From Elusimicrobiota bacterium (GTDB lineage: Bacteria; Elusimicrobiota; Elusimicrobia; FEN-1173), in contig JADKCG010000011.1 of the NCBI GenBank assembly GCA_016714745.1, forward strand, positions 1-64,000: a stretch of DNA of 64,000 nt. The letters run 5' to 3'. The position numbers and the translations under genes are program-made. Of this stretch, positions 17,217-25,194 are shown piece after piece; the first letter of the stretch is position 1, and every line of letters starts with the position of its first letter. Under the pieces are notes generated by a model, which saw nothing but the letters and a program-made list of their open reading frames with translations, ran no database searches and was not told where the DNA came from.

Positions 17217-18305
17217 TCACCGAATCTTGAGCGATGTCATGGCCACGAGGGCCAACACGATCGCCACGATCCAAAACCGAATGGTGACTTTCGTTTCCGC
17301 CAGCCCGCCCACTTCGAAATGGTGATGCAACGGCGCCATGCGAAAAATTCGGCGTCCTTTACGCAACCGCACCGACCCGATTTGCAACAGAACAGACAAT
17401 GCCTCCGCCACAAAAATTCCTCCAACCACCACTAAAATGAGTTCTTGTTTAATGCTGAGGGCCACCACTCCCAAAGCCCCCCCCAACGGAAGCGATCCCG
17501 TGTCACCCATGAAAATTTCAGCGGGATGGGCATTGAACCAGAGAAATCCGAGACACGCTCCGCCCATGGCCGCGAGAAAGACGGTCAGTTCTCCCGCTCC
17601 CGGCACATGCACCAGCCGAAGATAGTCGGCCAGTATGACGTTGCCGGCCAAATAGGAAAAAACGCCGAACGACAGGGCGCTGACCACCAACGTCCCTGGC
17701 GCCAAACCGTCCAACCCATCTGTCAGGTTGACGGCGTTGGACGATCCCACCACCACCATAAGCGCCATCGCCACCGACAGCCCTCCCATCGCCAGGGTCA
17801 CGTTCTTCAAATACGGGACAACCACGCTTGGCCCCAAAACACTGTTCGGCGGATCAAAATAAAAATAGATCCCCACGGCTAACCCGAGGACCACCTGGGC
17901 CGCCATTTTCACGTTCGCCGAGAGCCCCCCCGCCGGATGCTTTTTTAACCACTTGCGGTAATCGTCGATAAACCCAATGGCCCCTAAGTAAAGGGAACTC
18001 CCCAAAACGAGAAGGATGAATCGGTTATCCGGTCGAGCCCAGAGAAGCGTCGAGAGGGAAATGGCGCCTAAAATCAGTAGTCCTCCCATGGTGGGCGTCC
18101 CCGCTTTCTTGAGGTGAGACTGGGGCCCGTATTCACGGATGAACTGCTCCATCTTAAGCCGTCCAAGAAATCGAACCAACGGCCCCCCGAAAATCAAACA
18201 AACAGCCAAAGACGTCAAGAACGCCCCCCCCGCGCGAAACGTAATGTATTGAAAAACGTTCAGTGGCGAAAAATATTCACGTAAATCAGTCAAATAATAG
18301 AACAC
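17217..18305 (-). CDS. mraY: Phospho-MurNAc-pentapeptide transferase
   Basis: 362 residues, about ten membrane helices. Transfers phospho-MurNAc-pentapeptide to undecaprenyl phosphate, forming lipid I. Family motifs: GTPTMGGL, the aspartate pair in GFIDDYRKW, NAVNLTDGLDGLA, FMGDTGSLPLGG, and the histidine cluster APLHHHFEVGG near the C-terminus. Lies 12 bp downstream of murF. Confidence 0.97.
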   Translation of the reverse strand: MFYYLTDLREYFSPLNVFQYITFRAGGAFLTSLAVCLIFGGPLVRFLGRLKMEQFIREYGPQSHLKKAGTPTMGGLLILGAISLSTLLWARPDNRFILLVLGSSLYLGAIGFIDDYRKWLKKHPAGGLSANVKMAAQVVLGLAVGIYFYFDPPNSVLGPSVVVPYLKNVTLAMGGLSVAMALMVVVGSSNAVNLTDGLDGLAPGTLVVSALSFGVFSYLAGNVILADYLRLVHVPGAGELTVFLAAMGGACLGFLWFNAHPAEIFMGDTGSLPLGGALGVVALSIKQELILVVVGGIFVAEALSVLLQIGSVRLRKGRRIFRMAPLHHHFEVGGLAETKVTIRFWIVAIVLALVAMTSLKIR

Positions 18306-18317
18306 GCGATTCTCCTT

Positions 18318-19694
18318 CTATTGTGCTTTCAACAACGGCTCATAAACAGCTTCTATCTGCACTCCCCGGGAAGCCTTAAAAAAACACACGCTGTCTAAAG
18401 TCAGCCCTTTCGCAATTTCTGTTCGCATTTTTTCCCGGTCTTCCCCAATCCCTATTTCTTTTTTCCCCCCACCCGCCACATACCCCGCTCGCACCCAGTC
18501 GCCTTCGGGCCCGACAAAATATATCCGTTCCAGTGGCATCCCCGCCAACAGTTGGCCCAACCGACGGTGTTCCTTTTCCGAGTCGGGGCCCAGTTCCAAC
18601 ATACTTCCCAACACCGCCGTTTTGGGCCAATGGGGGAACGCCTGGACGAAACTGTCCAAACTGGCCGCCATGGAATCCGGATTGGCGTTATAAGCATCAA
18701 TCAAAAACAATGACCCGTCCGCACGGCGCCGCATCTGCATGCGCTGGGCCGGCGGCGAAAAAGAGCTTAGGCCGCGCGCCACCTCGGGCAAAAGGCCTCT
18801 TTCCCAAAGCGCCACAGAAACCGCGGCCAAGGCGTTCGAAACATTGAACAGGCCCGGGACCGGAAGGCGAACTTCCCGCCGGGCGCCGCCCACCACCAGG
18901 TCAAACACGGTTTGGGGATCTTGACGGATGTTTTCAGCCCGAATGTCCGCTCCGGGGGATCGGCCAAAAGTCACCACCGGACAATGGGCCTCTTTCCGTC
19001 GCGCCGAAAGGAGCGGGTCGTCCACGTTCAAAAAGGCGATCCCCTCTTTTCCCAAAGATTCCACCAACTCCCACTTGGCGGCCAACACGCCCTCCACGGA
19101 CCCAAACGTCGCGAGATGCGCCCGCCCTATCCCCGTGAGAATCCCCATCTCGGGCTGGGCCATGTCCGCCAACCGCGCGATGTCGCCTTTTGCGGAAGCG
19201 CCCATTTCCAGCACGGCATGGGTGTGATGGGGTTCCAGTTCCAAAAGCATCAGAGGCAAACCGATCTGGCTGTTCAGGTTGCCCCGAGTCGACAACACGT
19301 CTCGACCCATTTCTCTCAACAGGTGGGCCAACATTTCCTTGGTGGTCGTCTTTCCGTTCGATCCCGTGATGCCGATGACCCTCACCGACATTTTTTTTCG
19401 GTGGGAACAACCCAAACGTTGTAATCCCGCAAGCGTCTCCTCCACACGGATCAGACCGAACGCAGGGGGGAGTCCCTCGACCGGATGGCTCACCAGCGCT
19501 CCGGCCGCGCCGCGGGCCGCCACGTCTTTCAAAAATTCGTGGCCGTCCCGTCGATCCCCTTTCAGCGCAACGAAAAGGTCCCCCGGTTGAACCGACCGCG
19601 AATCAATGACCACCCGGAGAACCGGTGCCCCGTTTTTCTCCAAATGTCCCCCGGAGAGTTCAGCCAACTCCGCCCACGAATAAGACAGGGTCAC
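18318..19694 (-). CDS. murF: UDP-MurNAc-tripeptide:D-alanyl-D-alanine ligase
   Basis: 458 residues. Adds the D-Ala-D-Ala dipeptide, completing the UDP-MurNAc pentapeptide. The N-terminal substrate domain (VVIDSRSVQPGDLFVALKG) is followed by the ATP loop GSNGKTTTKEMLAHLL and the C-terminal domain with LIDAYNANPDSM. The GTG start at 19694 overlaps the murE stop by four bases (GTGA), indicating translational coupling. Confidence 0.96.
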   Translation of the reverse strand: MTLSYSWAELAELSGGHLEKNGAPVLRVVIDSRSVQPGDLFVALKGDRRDGHEFLKDVAARGAAGALVSHPVEGLPPAFGLIRVEETLAGLQRLGCSHRKKMSVRVIGITGSNGKTTTKEMLAHLLREMGRDVLSTRGNLNSQIGLPLMLLELEPHHTHAVLEMGASAKGDIARLADMAQPEMGILTGIGRAHLATFGSVEGVLAAKWELVESLGKEGIAFLNVDDPLLSARRKEAHCPVVTFGRSPGADIRAENIRQDPQTVFDLVVGGARREVRLPVPGLFNVSNALAAVSVALWERGLLPEVARGLSSFSPPAQRMQMRRRADGSLFLIDAYNANPDSMAASLDSFVQAFPHWPKTAVLGSMLELGPDSEKEHRRLGQLLAGMPLERIYFVGPEGDWVRAGYVAGGGKKEIGIGEDREKMRTEIAKGLTLDSVCFFKASRGVQIEAVYEPLLKAQ

Positions 19695-20878
19695 TTTCGA
19701 TCTGCCAAGACGCGGCGGGCCACGGCGCGGTCGTCGAACGTGTCGCTCCGATCCTTAAAAATTTGATAGGTTTCGTGGCCTTTCCCCGCCAGGAGAACCA
19801 CGTCGCCTTCTTTCGCCATTCCAATGGCGTGTTGAATCGCTTCCCCCCGATCCACCATTACGTCGTAGGCCCGGGCGGGGACGCGCCGAACGCCAACTTC
19901 CACTTCCCGGGCAATGGTCAAGGGATCTTCCGAGCGGGGGTTATCCGAGCTCACCACCACATGGTCAGCCAACCGCGCCGCCGTTTCCCCCATTTTCGGC
20001 CGCTTGGTTTTATCGCGGTCGCCGCCGCATCCGAAAAGAACAATAATCCGCCCTTTCGTTAAGGGACGCAGGGTTTCCAAAACGTTCCGGAGAGCGTCCT
20101 CCGTGTGGGCGAAGTCGACGAAAACACTGAACGGATGGGCCGAACGCGTCCCCACCCCCGCCGGATGTTCGGTCACCCGTTCGAGCCGGCCAGGAACCCC
20201 GGCCAGGGATTCCACCCCCGCGGCCGCTGTCTCCAAACTCGCCCCCAGCGCCAGGGAAGCGGCCATGGCCGCCAGCGCGTTGTAAACATTGTATCGCCCC
20301 ACCAGCGCCAAATGCATTTCCCGATCCCCCTCCGGTGTCACCGCGCGAAAACGCGATCCGTCCGCCGCAAGGACGAGCCGAGTGGCACGGAAATCGGCAT
20401 TTCCGTCGATGCCGTAGGTCCAGACCGGCGTCCGTATTTTTTCAAAGAAACGGGACGCCCAGGGTTCGTCTCGGTTGATGACCGCGCGCCGGACAGGCCG
20501 GGAAGACCGCGCCAAGAGATCAAAGAGACGCGCCTTGGCCTGAAAATAGCTTTCCATGTCCTTATGGAAATCCAAGTGATCCTGCGTCAGATTTGTAAAA
20601 ATTCCAACGGAAAAATCCACGTCTTCCACCCGGCCCAAGCTCAGCGCATGACTGGACACTTCCATCGCCACGCGTTCCACTCCGTCATCGCGCATGGCCG
20701 CCAAGAGCCGTTGAACCTCCAGGGCATGGGGAGTGGTGTTCGGGGCCGTTTCCACGTGGTGGGGCCAGCGGTAGGCGATGGTCCCCATCACACCGCCGGG
20801 CGTTCGCGCTCCGCGCCAAATATTTTCCAGCAAATAGGTGATGGTGGTCTTGCCATTGGTGCCCGTCACCCCGACCAC
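19691..20878 (-). CDS. murE: UDP-MurNAc-tripeptide synthetase MurE, main part (frameshifted from 20887-21186)
   Basis: Carries the ATP-binding and C-terminal ligase domains: VGVTGTNGKTTITYLLENI, the lysine-containing loop around DFHKDMESYFQAK, and VLFGCGGDRDKTKRPKM near the end. It adds the third stem-peptide residue to UDP-MurNAc-L-Ala-D-Glu. DNPRSEDPL matches the DNPR motif of meso-diaminopimelate-adding enzymes, so DAP is the likely substrate. The true N-terminus is in a different frame upstream; one extra base in the CC at 20887-20888 joins the two parts as PSR-VLDVVGVTGTN. Confidence 0.95.
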   Translation of the reverse strand: MVGVTGTNGKTTITYLLENIWRGARTPGGVMGTIAYRWPHHVETAPNTTPHALEVQRLLAAMRDDGVERVAMEVSSHALSLGRVEDVDFSVGIFTNLTQDHLDFHKDMESYFQAKARLFDLLARSSRPVRRAVINRDEPWASRFFEKIRTPVWTYGIDGNADFRATRLVLAADGSRFRAVTPEGDREMHLALVGRYNVYNALAAMAASLALGASLETAAAGVESLAGVPGRLERVTEHPAGVGTRSAHPFSVFVDFAHTEDALRNVLETLRPLTKGRIIVLFGCGGDRDKTKRPKMGETAARLADHVVVSSDNPRSEDPLTIAREVEVGVRRVPARAYDVMVDRGEAIQHAIGMAKEGDVVLLAGKGHETYQIFKDRSDTFDDRAVARRVLADRK

Positions 20879-20886
20879 GTCGAGGA

Positions 20887-21186
20887 CCGCGATGGAAAAT
20901 CAAAAAACCGCGCCGCCACGCCCGACAACACCACCGACGTGGAGGGGACGACAATGACGGGAACCGCCACGGACAAAGCTTTTTCGGCCAAGAGGGCCAC
21001 GGCTCCCGCCCGAACCGCTTCCTCGGCGTGGGCGTGGCCGTCCTGATGAACCCCTTTCACCGCGACAAACAGGGTTCCCGGTTTCACCAGCCGCGAATCC
21101 ACCGCGATGTGGGAAATGGGGAATTTCCCCGAGGGGAGGCTCACTCCCGGGAGAAGGCCTGTCAACAATTCCGCTAAATATTTCAT
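20887..21186 (-). CDS. murE: MurE, N-terminal part
   Basis: MKYLAELLTGLLPG then ISHIAVDSRLVKPGTLFVAVKG, the uridine-binding domain of MurE. The ATG at 21186 overlaps the ftsI stop by four bases (ATGA). The ORF as read continues out of frame to a stop at 20866. The preceding part VLSGVAARFFDFPSR leads directly into the ligase domain once the frame is corrected. Confidence 0.92.
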
Positions 21187-22895
21187 GTGCGCGGGACTTT
21201 CGTCATTCCATTTTCCGCGACGCGGGCGGGTTCGTCTGTGGGAACCCCCAAAAGGGACAGCGCTTGCCAAGCGATGTTTTTAAATACCGGGCCGGCGTTG
21301 TACCCGCCCCAAGAAACACCCTTAGGCTCATCGATGATCACCACGATGGTTAAACGGGGGTGGCGGGCAGGGGCAAACCCACAATAGGAAGCCACGTATT
21401 TGTCCGGAGAATACGCGCGGGTGCGCGGATCAATTTTTTGCGCGGTCCCGGTCTTCCCCGCCGATGTCCAGCCGGGGACCGCCGCGTCCACCCCGGTGCC
21501 CCGCTTCACCACGCCTTCCATCATGCGGGTCAACGCGGCGGCGGTTTCCGGGGAGATGACCCGCCTGACCTCGCTGGGCGCGGGCCAGCGCGGAGTTTCG
21601 CCGCTCGGCCACTGGGCGTCCAAACACAGGCGCGGTTCCAGGAGCAGGCCCCCGTTGGCGATGACGCTGAAAGCGGACGCCAGTTGGAGCGCGGTCACCC
21701 CCACTTCTTGCCCGAACGAAATAATGGGAAGGGACACCCCGCTCCATTGGGCGGGAGGACGCAGGATCCCCACAGATTCGCCCGCCAAATCGAACCCGGT
21801 CCGCGCCCCGAACCCGAACGCACGGATCGCGTCATACATTTTTTCTTTGCCCACCCGCAGTCCGATTTTGGACAATCCGATGTTGGAAGACACCTCCATC
21901 GCGCGGGCGAACGAAACGATCCGTTGGGGTTCGTGATCGTTGATCTCAATATCGGCCACCTTCCAGCGGCCCCCTTCACAATCCAACAAATCCGTGGGGC
22001 GCGCCAGCTTGTTTTCCAAGGCCGCGGCGGCGGTGACCACCTTGAAAGTGGAACCGGGTTCAAAAGACCATTGCACAGCCCGGACCATTAACTCTTCCGC
22101 GGTCGGGGCGTCGTCTCCCGTCAACGACAGGGCGGGACGGCCGGCCATCGCCAAAATTTCACCCGTCCAAGGATCTTGCACGACCACAATGCCGGACCGC
22201 GCCTTCGACCGCGTCAGGCTCCAGTCCAATTCCCGCTCGGCGATGAATTGAATTTTTCGATCGATGGCGAGCCGCACGCCTCCCGCCGTTCCTCGCTCCG
22301 CGTTCGTGTCCAGGGTCAAACGCCGTCCTCGACCGTCCCGGAGAGCCCGGAGCGCCGGACGGTCGTCGACGAATTCGGTATTAAAGGCATACTCCACGCC
22401 GGAAAGGCCGCGCCCATCCTCTCCCACGAGACCGAGGAGCGCGCCCGCCAAATCGCCGTTGGGGTAAAAACGGCGGTATTCCCATTGGAGGCCAACCCCG
22501 CGAAGATTTTCCCGTTCGACGGCGCGAGATTCGTCCGCGCTCAATCGGCGCTTCAGCCACACAAAGGCCCCGCGCCCCTTTCGAAGCCGCTCCGTTATTT
22601 CACTGGGCGGCAAACGCAACGGGCCGGCCAAACGTTTCGCCATCGCTTCGGGGTGGGGGAGCAGAGTGGGGTCAGCGTAACAGGAAGCGACCCGGACCGA
22701 GTCGGCCAGTACGTCGCCGTTGCGGTCGCGGATGGGAGCGCGGCGCGGGGCCTCCCGCACCCAGCGGCGGGATTGTCCGTCCGCTCGAAGGGAAAGATCG
22801 TGGTGACGCCAAATCTGGAGATAGCCCAACCGCACCGTCACCGAGAGGAACCCCACGGCCATCAGCCCGGCCACCAGGCGAAATCGCGCGCGCAT
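21183..22895 (-). CDS. ftsI: Division-specific transpeptidase (class B penicillin-binding protein)
   Basis: 570 residues: short cytoplasmic tail, one membrane segment (about 5-25), a PBP dimerisation domain and a transpeptidase domain. Active-site motifs are present: SxxK in FEPGSTFKVVTA, SxN in EVSSNIGLSKIG, and KTG in SAGKTGTAQK. Cross-links septal peptidoglycan with FtsW, encoded further along in the same cluster. No PASTA domains. Starts 2 bp after the ftsL-like gene. Confidence 0.95.
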   Translation of the reverse strand: MRARFRLVAGLMAVGFLSVTVRLGYLQIWRHHDLSLRADGQSRRWVREAPRRAPIRDRNGDVLADSVRVASCYADPTLLPHPEAMAKRLAGPLRLPPSEITERLRKGRGAFVWLKRRLSADESRAVERENLRGVGLQWEYRRFYPNGDLAGALLGLVGEDGRGLSGVEYAFNTEFVDDRPALRALRDGRGRRLTLDTNAERGTAGGVRLAIDRKIQFIAERELDWSLTRSKARSGIVVVQDPWTGEILAMAGRPALSLTGDDAPTAEELMVRAVQWSFEPGSTFKVVTAAAALENKLARPTDLLDCEGGRWKVADIEINDHEPQRIVSFARAMEVSSNIGLSKIGLRVGKEKMYDAIRAFGFGARTGFDLAGESVGILRPPAQWSGVSLPIISFGQEVGVTALQLASAFSVIANGGLLLEPRLCLDAQWPSGETPRWPAPSEVRRVISPETAAALTRMMEGVVKRGTGVDAAVPGWTSAGKTGTAQKIDPRTRAYSPDKYVASYCGFAPARHPRLTIVVIIDEPKGVSWGGYNAGPVFKNIAWQALSLLGVPTDEPARVAENGMTKVPRT

Positions 22896-22897
22896 GG

Positions 22898-23182
22898 TTA
22901 AATATCGACGAGGAGACGGATTTGGTCCGGTCGGGGAAGGGCGAGCCCGCGCCGACCGCGGGCGCTAGCGTCCAAGCGGGATAACGACAAAGCCGCCTCC
23001 AGGGATCGGAGTTCCGCTTGGGCGCGATGATCCCATAGGTCCATTTCCTGTCGGACCGCCTGACACCGGTAAGACAGACGCACCGATTGGACATGGAACC
23101 AGGCCGATACGGACAAGATACCAAACAAACCAAGACCCGCGGCGACAACCGCGGGAAGCAGAACAGGCCGTGAACGACGCAC
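22898..23182 (-). CDS. ftsL: FtsL-like division protein
   Basis: 94 residues: a basic N-terminus, one membrane helix (LLPAVVAAGLGLFGILSVSAW region) and a short coiled-coil-like ectodomain (VRQEMDLWDHRAQAELRSLEAAL). Sequence conservation of FtsL is very low, so the call rests on topology, size and the invariant position between rsmH and ftsI. It would scaffold FtsB/FtsQ and activate FtsWI in the periplasm. Confidence 0.75.
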   Translation of the reverse strand: MRRSRPVLLPAVVAAGLGLFGILSVSAWFHVQSVRLSYRCQAVRQEMDLWDHRAQAELRSLEAALSLSRLDASARGRRGLALPRPDQIRLLVDI

Positions 23183-23218
23183 GAGCGCCCTCCGAAGGAT
23201 GAACCTAAAAATTCAATT

Positions 23219-23305
23219 GACGGGGCCTTTCCGTCCGGGAGGGTTGGAACTTTTTGTTCCGGATCCTGTCGACGGTAGCCCTGCACCAACCGGGGAATCC
23301 CGGTA
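23219..23305. repeat. Repeat family B, copy 1
   Basis: Contains CCGTCCGGGAGGGTTGGAA, CCTGTCGACGGTAG and the perfect hairpin ACCGGG-GAAT-CCCGGT. Matches the copies at 56176-56280 and 57034-57141. It lies between the true rsmH stop (23419) and ftsL; the long rsmH ORF only reaches into it because of a frameshift. Confidence 0.75.
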
Positions 23306-23418
23306 AAAAATTTTCCGGGAGGGAAGGAGAAAAGGAAAATCCCCTCTCCCCCCTCCCGGGGTTTGTCGCTCGTGTTGTCATTGAGACCGGGCGTCCCGCC
23401 GAGAGAGACACCCGATGC

Positions 23419-24296
23419 TCAAATTTTTTCAAACACCCGCAGTTTAGCGCTCCGACTGCGCGGGTTCGTCTGCTGTTCCTCGTCGGAAGGTTCCAACGGC
23501 TTTTGGTGATAATTTTCAAGAGGCCTTCCGCCGCCGCGGACCGCCCAAACCATTTCACCTTTCTGTCCTCGCTCGAATGAAAGGTGATGACCACCAGCCG
23601 TCCCCCGGACTTTAAAACAGTCGGGGCCCGTTTTAAAAATTCGTCCAAACTTTCCAATTCTTGATTCACCGCCATTCGAAGCGCGAGAAAAACACGAGTC
23701 GCGGGATGACTTTTTCCCCGGCGCGGAACCCAAAGAGACACGGCGGAGGCCAAATCCGCAGTGGTTTTAAACCCGGGAGCTGACTCAAAAAGTCTCCGGG
23801 CCAACTTTCGAGCAAACCGGTCTTCTCCCGCCACCCGCAACCATTCTTCGATTTCCTGCTCAGTGGCCCGAGAAAGCAGTTCCATCGCCGTCATTCCCTG
23901 GGTCGGATCCATCCGCATGTCCAGGGGTCCCCTCCGCATGAAACTGAACCCCCGTTCTTCCCGGTCCAGCTGGGGCGAAGAAACCCCCAAATCCGCCAAA
24001 ATTCCGTCCACCGAAGCGGGGCCCAATCCTCCGCGTTCGTCAAACCGATCAAAGTTGCCCGCCACAAACCTCACGCGGTCCCCAAACCGGGCCAACCGTT
24101 CACGGGAAAAAGCCAAAGAGGTCGGGTCCCGGTCCACCGCGGTCAAAGTGCCGTTCGGCCCCGAGGCTTCCAAAATCGCTTCCGCGTGGCCTCCCAACCC
24201 CACCGTCGCATCCACGTAATGGCCGCCGGTCTGAACAACAAGCCCCGACACACATTCCGAAAGGAAAACGCTCTCATGACCGGAATTCAGCATCAA
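23419..24296 (-). CDS. rsmH: 16S rRNA (cytosine1402-N4)-methyltransferase (C-terminal frameshift)
   Basis: Methylates N4 of C1402 in 16S rRNA. SAM-binding loop VDATVGLGGHAEAIL, then LADLGVSSPQLDREERGFSFM, DMRMDP and VVITFHSSEDRKVK are RsmH hallmarks. As written the ORF runs on to 23205 through repeat DNA, giving an odd tail. One more T in the T4 run at 23501-23504 restores the standard end: ITKKPLEPSDEEQQTN, then PRSRSAKLRVFEKI and TGA at 23419. That makes about 293 residues, near the family norm. Second gene of the dcw operon. Confidence 0.93.
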
Positions 24297-24320
24297 AACT
24301 TCCCGTTAACTTTCCCGGCA

Positions 24321-24408
24321 AATCCCCCCTCCCCCCCTTTAAAAAGGGGGTACATCCAGAGTGGAGATCCTTGTTTCCCCCTTTCAAAAAGAGGGGGGCG
24401 GGAGGATG
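24321..24408. repeat. C/G-tract inverted repeat (family D), copy 1
   Basis: TCCCCCCTCCCCCCC-TTTAAAAA-GGGGG followed 40 bp later by TTTCCCCCTTTC-AAAAAGAGGGGGG. Two C-tract/G-tract hairpins separated by AT-rich loops fill the space between mraZ and rsmH. A similar element overlaps the cpoB start at 63393-63434. Confidence 0.7.
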
Positions 24409-24441
24409 GGCCGCTCATAAGGAGAGTCCCCTCCCTCATCG

Positions 24442-24891
24442 TTACAAATCTATTTCCGAGGCAATAAGGGCCGCGCTCTTCTCGGCGCGTTTCTTATACT
24501 GCGCCCAACGTTCCGAAGACCAGAGTTCGATCCGCGTTTCCATCCCCACCACCGTCACGTCCTTGCGAATACCGGCGTAACGCCCTAAGGATTCGGGGAC
24601 CAAGAGGCGCCCCTGCCCATCCACGTCCAACGAGATCGCACCCGAAATCAAAAGACGCTTGAACGCGCGCGCATGAACTTTGTTGGCGACGGGCAACCCA
24701 TCCAATTTCGTGAGCAACTTCTTCCATTCGGCCTCCGTATAAAGAGAGAGACACCCTTCCAACCCCCGTGCCAGGACGAACCGCCGAACGTTTTGGCGAA
24801 GCCGCGCCGGAAGAGCCAGACGGCGTTTGTCATCCAATCCATGACGATGTTCGCCGCTCAAGAACAAGAGAGATCCCCCACTTTTCCACAT
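24442..24891 (-). CDS. mraZ: Transcriptional regulator MraZ
   Basis: 149 residues with two SpoVT/AbrB-like half-domains: FLSGEHRHGLDDKRRLALPARLR and ISLDVDGQGRLLVPESLGRYA. MraZ forms ring oligomers that bind direct repeats in its own promoter and, in studied bacteria, repress or tune the division cluster. The first repeat usually reads LDxKGR; here it is LDDKRR. The expected operator is present directly upstream and runs into the start of the gene. First gene of the dcw operon. Confidence 0.95.
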   Translation of the reverse strand: MWKSGGSLLFLSGEHRHGLDDKRRLALPARLRQNVRRFVLARGLEGCLSLYTEAEWKKLLTKLDGLPVANKVHARAFKRLLISGAISLDVDGQGRLLVPESLGRYAGIRKDVTVVGMETRIELWSSERWAQYKKRAEKSAALIASEIDL

Positions 24892-24921
24892 TATTTACCA
24901 CATTACACCACTTCACACCAC
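24878..24921 (-). promoter_or_regulatory. MraZ-type operator: tandem GTGG boxes
   Basis: On the minus strand GTGG occurs at 24921-24918, 24911-24908 and 24901-24898, exactly 10 bp apart (GTGGTGTGAA, GTGGTGTAAT, GTGGTAAATA). Two further GTGG boxes follow at 24889-24886 and 24881-24878 inside the first codons of mraZ. Direct repeats with a GTGG/TGGG core and about 10-bp spacing are the known MraZ target type. Confidence 0.75.
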
Positions 24922-24930
24922 CGCCTAGAA

Positions 24931-24959
24931 AGGATAGTCAAGGCCAGACCTTTTGTCAA
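24931..24959 (-). promoter_or_regulatory. Sigma70-type promoter of the dcw cluster
   Basis: A perfect TTGACA (24954-24959), a 17-base spacer and TATCCT (24931-24936). Predicted transcription start near 24924, so the MraZ boxes begin within a few bases of +1, a position suited to repression. Confidence 0.8.
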
Positions 24960-25004
24960 GGTTTTTTTATTAATCCGGAAGATCCGATAAAGATGTCGCA
25001 TGGA

Positions 25005-25165
25005 GGGTCAGCCCCTGTTATTCTACACGGGCAGGCCGTTCCCACAAGACACTTCCGCTCGCGCGGTCGGATGCCCGTGCTACTAAATCACACTTTCACT
25101 AATGGGGGAAACCCCTCAGGCGATTGATGTTTCTAACCTGAGGACTTGGGCAGAGGGGCTGAACC
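25005..25165. other. Branched inverted-repeat element, candidate structured RNA
   Basis: Outer arms GGGTCAGCCCCT (25005-25016) and AGGGGCTGAACC (25154-25165) pair with one mismatch. Inside lie two further stems: CACGGGCA (25026-25033) with TGCCCGTG (25072-25079), which encloses a CCGC-TCGC-GCGG hairpin, and CCTCAGG (25114-25120) with CCTGAGG (25137-25143), which competes with GGGG-GAAA-CCCC. The whole would fold as a closed multi-branch structure on either strand. No U-run follows and no known RNA motif is recognised. It lies between the mraZ promoter and the end of the xerC operon. Confidence 0.5.
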
Positions 25166-25194
25166 ACATTGTGATGAGGGTTTAGAGGGACTCT

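Noticed and set aside
16937..17435. Small plus-strand ORFs across the mraY-murD gap
   Set aside because: They translate the hairpin or the antisense of mraY, lack ribosome binding sites and have no protein-like pattern.
24321..24408. CRISPR-like or low-complexity array from the repeated C/G tracts
   Set aside because: Only two hairpins with AT loops are present, without regular spacers; a second similar element elsewhere fits a dispersed palindrome.
25005..25165. Rho-independent terminator of the xerC operon
   Set aside because: The stems are spread over 160 bp and none is followed by a U-run on either strand.
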